Source: Stercorarius parasiticus
Lineage: Eukaryota > Chordata > Aves > Charadriiformes > Stercorariidae
Length of the DNA: 64,000 bases
Direction of reading: 5' to 3'
Assembly (NCBI GenBank): GCA_013396915.1
Contig: VWZL01000658.1
Span: forward strand, 1,065,473 to 1,129,472
Shown here one piece after another: positions 63,392 through 64,000 of the stretch. The notes beneath the pieces are model-generated. The model was not told where the DNA came from and searched no databases. It saw only the letters and a list, made by a program, of their open reading frames with translations. The translations under genes and the position numbers were made by a program. Numbering within the stretch: position 1 is the stretch's first letter; each line of letters begins with the position of its first letter.

Positions 63392-64000
63392 CTGCATGGA
63401 AAGGAGGTGAAATAATAGGATTATTCACCCAGCTGACTGCTGAACATTACACAAGAAAACAAAAGCAGTCAGGGACTCTGGCAGGTGAGGACACAGGCTC
63501 AAATTTTTGGCATTTTATGTTTTTTTCCCCCAACACTAGCATCCTCACAAATAGATTTACCACAGGACCCAACAACAGAGCAGTCCCCACCAAGGTCAGG
63601 AGTTTGTCAGCCCTCCAAGACCCTAAGTACACCAAGAACCCCTGAAAACATTACAGTTGCTGCCAACTCCATAGGACAACTTCACTCCTGTCGTTTCCTC
63701 CACCACACACACTTCAGTCGTGGTCACCTCCTAGACAAATTCATCTTAGGTGAACATTTTTCACTTGACTCCCACAGAAAATCTCTGAAGCACTAAAAAA
63801 TGTCTATGCATCTACTTCAACACACACATGCTGCACTGAGCTTGAGCAGAATAAACCTGCTTCTACCACCAGTAACTACCTCGCTCGCTCAGTACACTAA
63901 CTTTGAATTGAATGTCTCATGTAAAACCCCTCCCAATCTTCAAGGCACTCTTCATTCTCAACATTACACAGAAACATAATATACCAAATTTGCCATGTGC
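63392..64000 (-). other. CARF: CARF intron, cut by the window edge
   Basis: 609 bases upstream of the last recognised exon, with no match to the preceding human exon (ending ..IWACRLRSCE). The N-terminal exons lie to the right of the window. Confidence 0.7.

Noticed and set aside
1..64000. Bacterial-type features: CRISPR arrays, operons, ribosome binding sites, insertion sequences
   Set aside because: The window is a vertebrate nuclear sequence with spliced genes. No regularly spaced direct repeats or compact coding runs occur. No tRNA or rRNA gene was recognised either.

Overview
The window looks like a piece of a bird chromosome. Two vertebrate genes are recognisable, both on the minus strand, with GT-AG introns, wide non-coding spaces, one CpG island and few repeats. 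The two longest repeats are related endogenous-retrovirus LTR-type sequences of a kind common in bird genomes. A few degraded MIR-like SINE relics and short microsatellites complete the repeat content. Identification rests on protein similarity recalled from memory and on splice-site and phase consistency; no database search was run.

Layout, left to right. Positions 1-10916 are intron of PLEKHM3. The first coding exon of PLEKHM3 (start codon plus 201 codons) lies at 10917-11520, minus strand; later exons are beyond the left edge. Positions 11521-22660 are its 5' non-coding intron. A CpG island at about 22.5-22.8 kb, with a good minus-strand splice donor at 22661/22660, is the best candidate for its promoter and first non-coding exon. 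The assembly is broken here: single Ns stand at 21535, 21688 and 22805, and an 849-bp block is present twice with one difference (20686-21534 and 21689-22537). This looks like an unmerged contig overlap rather than a biological duplication.

Positions 22806-50813 are intergenic. They hold clusters of homeodomain-type sites (26.8-27.0 kb and 31.3 kb), a promoter-like group of motifs (28.73-28.80 kb), a decayed protein-coding-like block on the minus strand (38.5-39.5 kb) and the second LTR-type repeat (40.95-41.53 kb).

Positions 50814-63391 carry the last nine coding exons of CARF (ALS2CR8), the calcium-responsive transcription factor. They join into 515 codons including the stop, with every exon phase matching. 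The N-terminal part, about 210 residues, lies beyond the right edge.

The two genes are not known to work together. Their adjacency is notable: in the human map as I recall it they are about 5 Mb apart on 2q33, and one inversion with breakpoints at CARF/NBEAL1 and PLEKHM3/CRYG would give exactly the order and orientation seen here.
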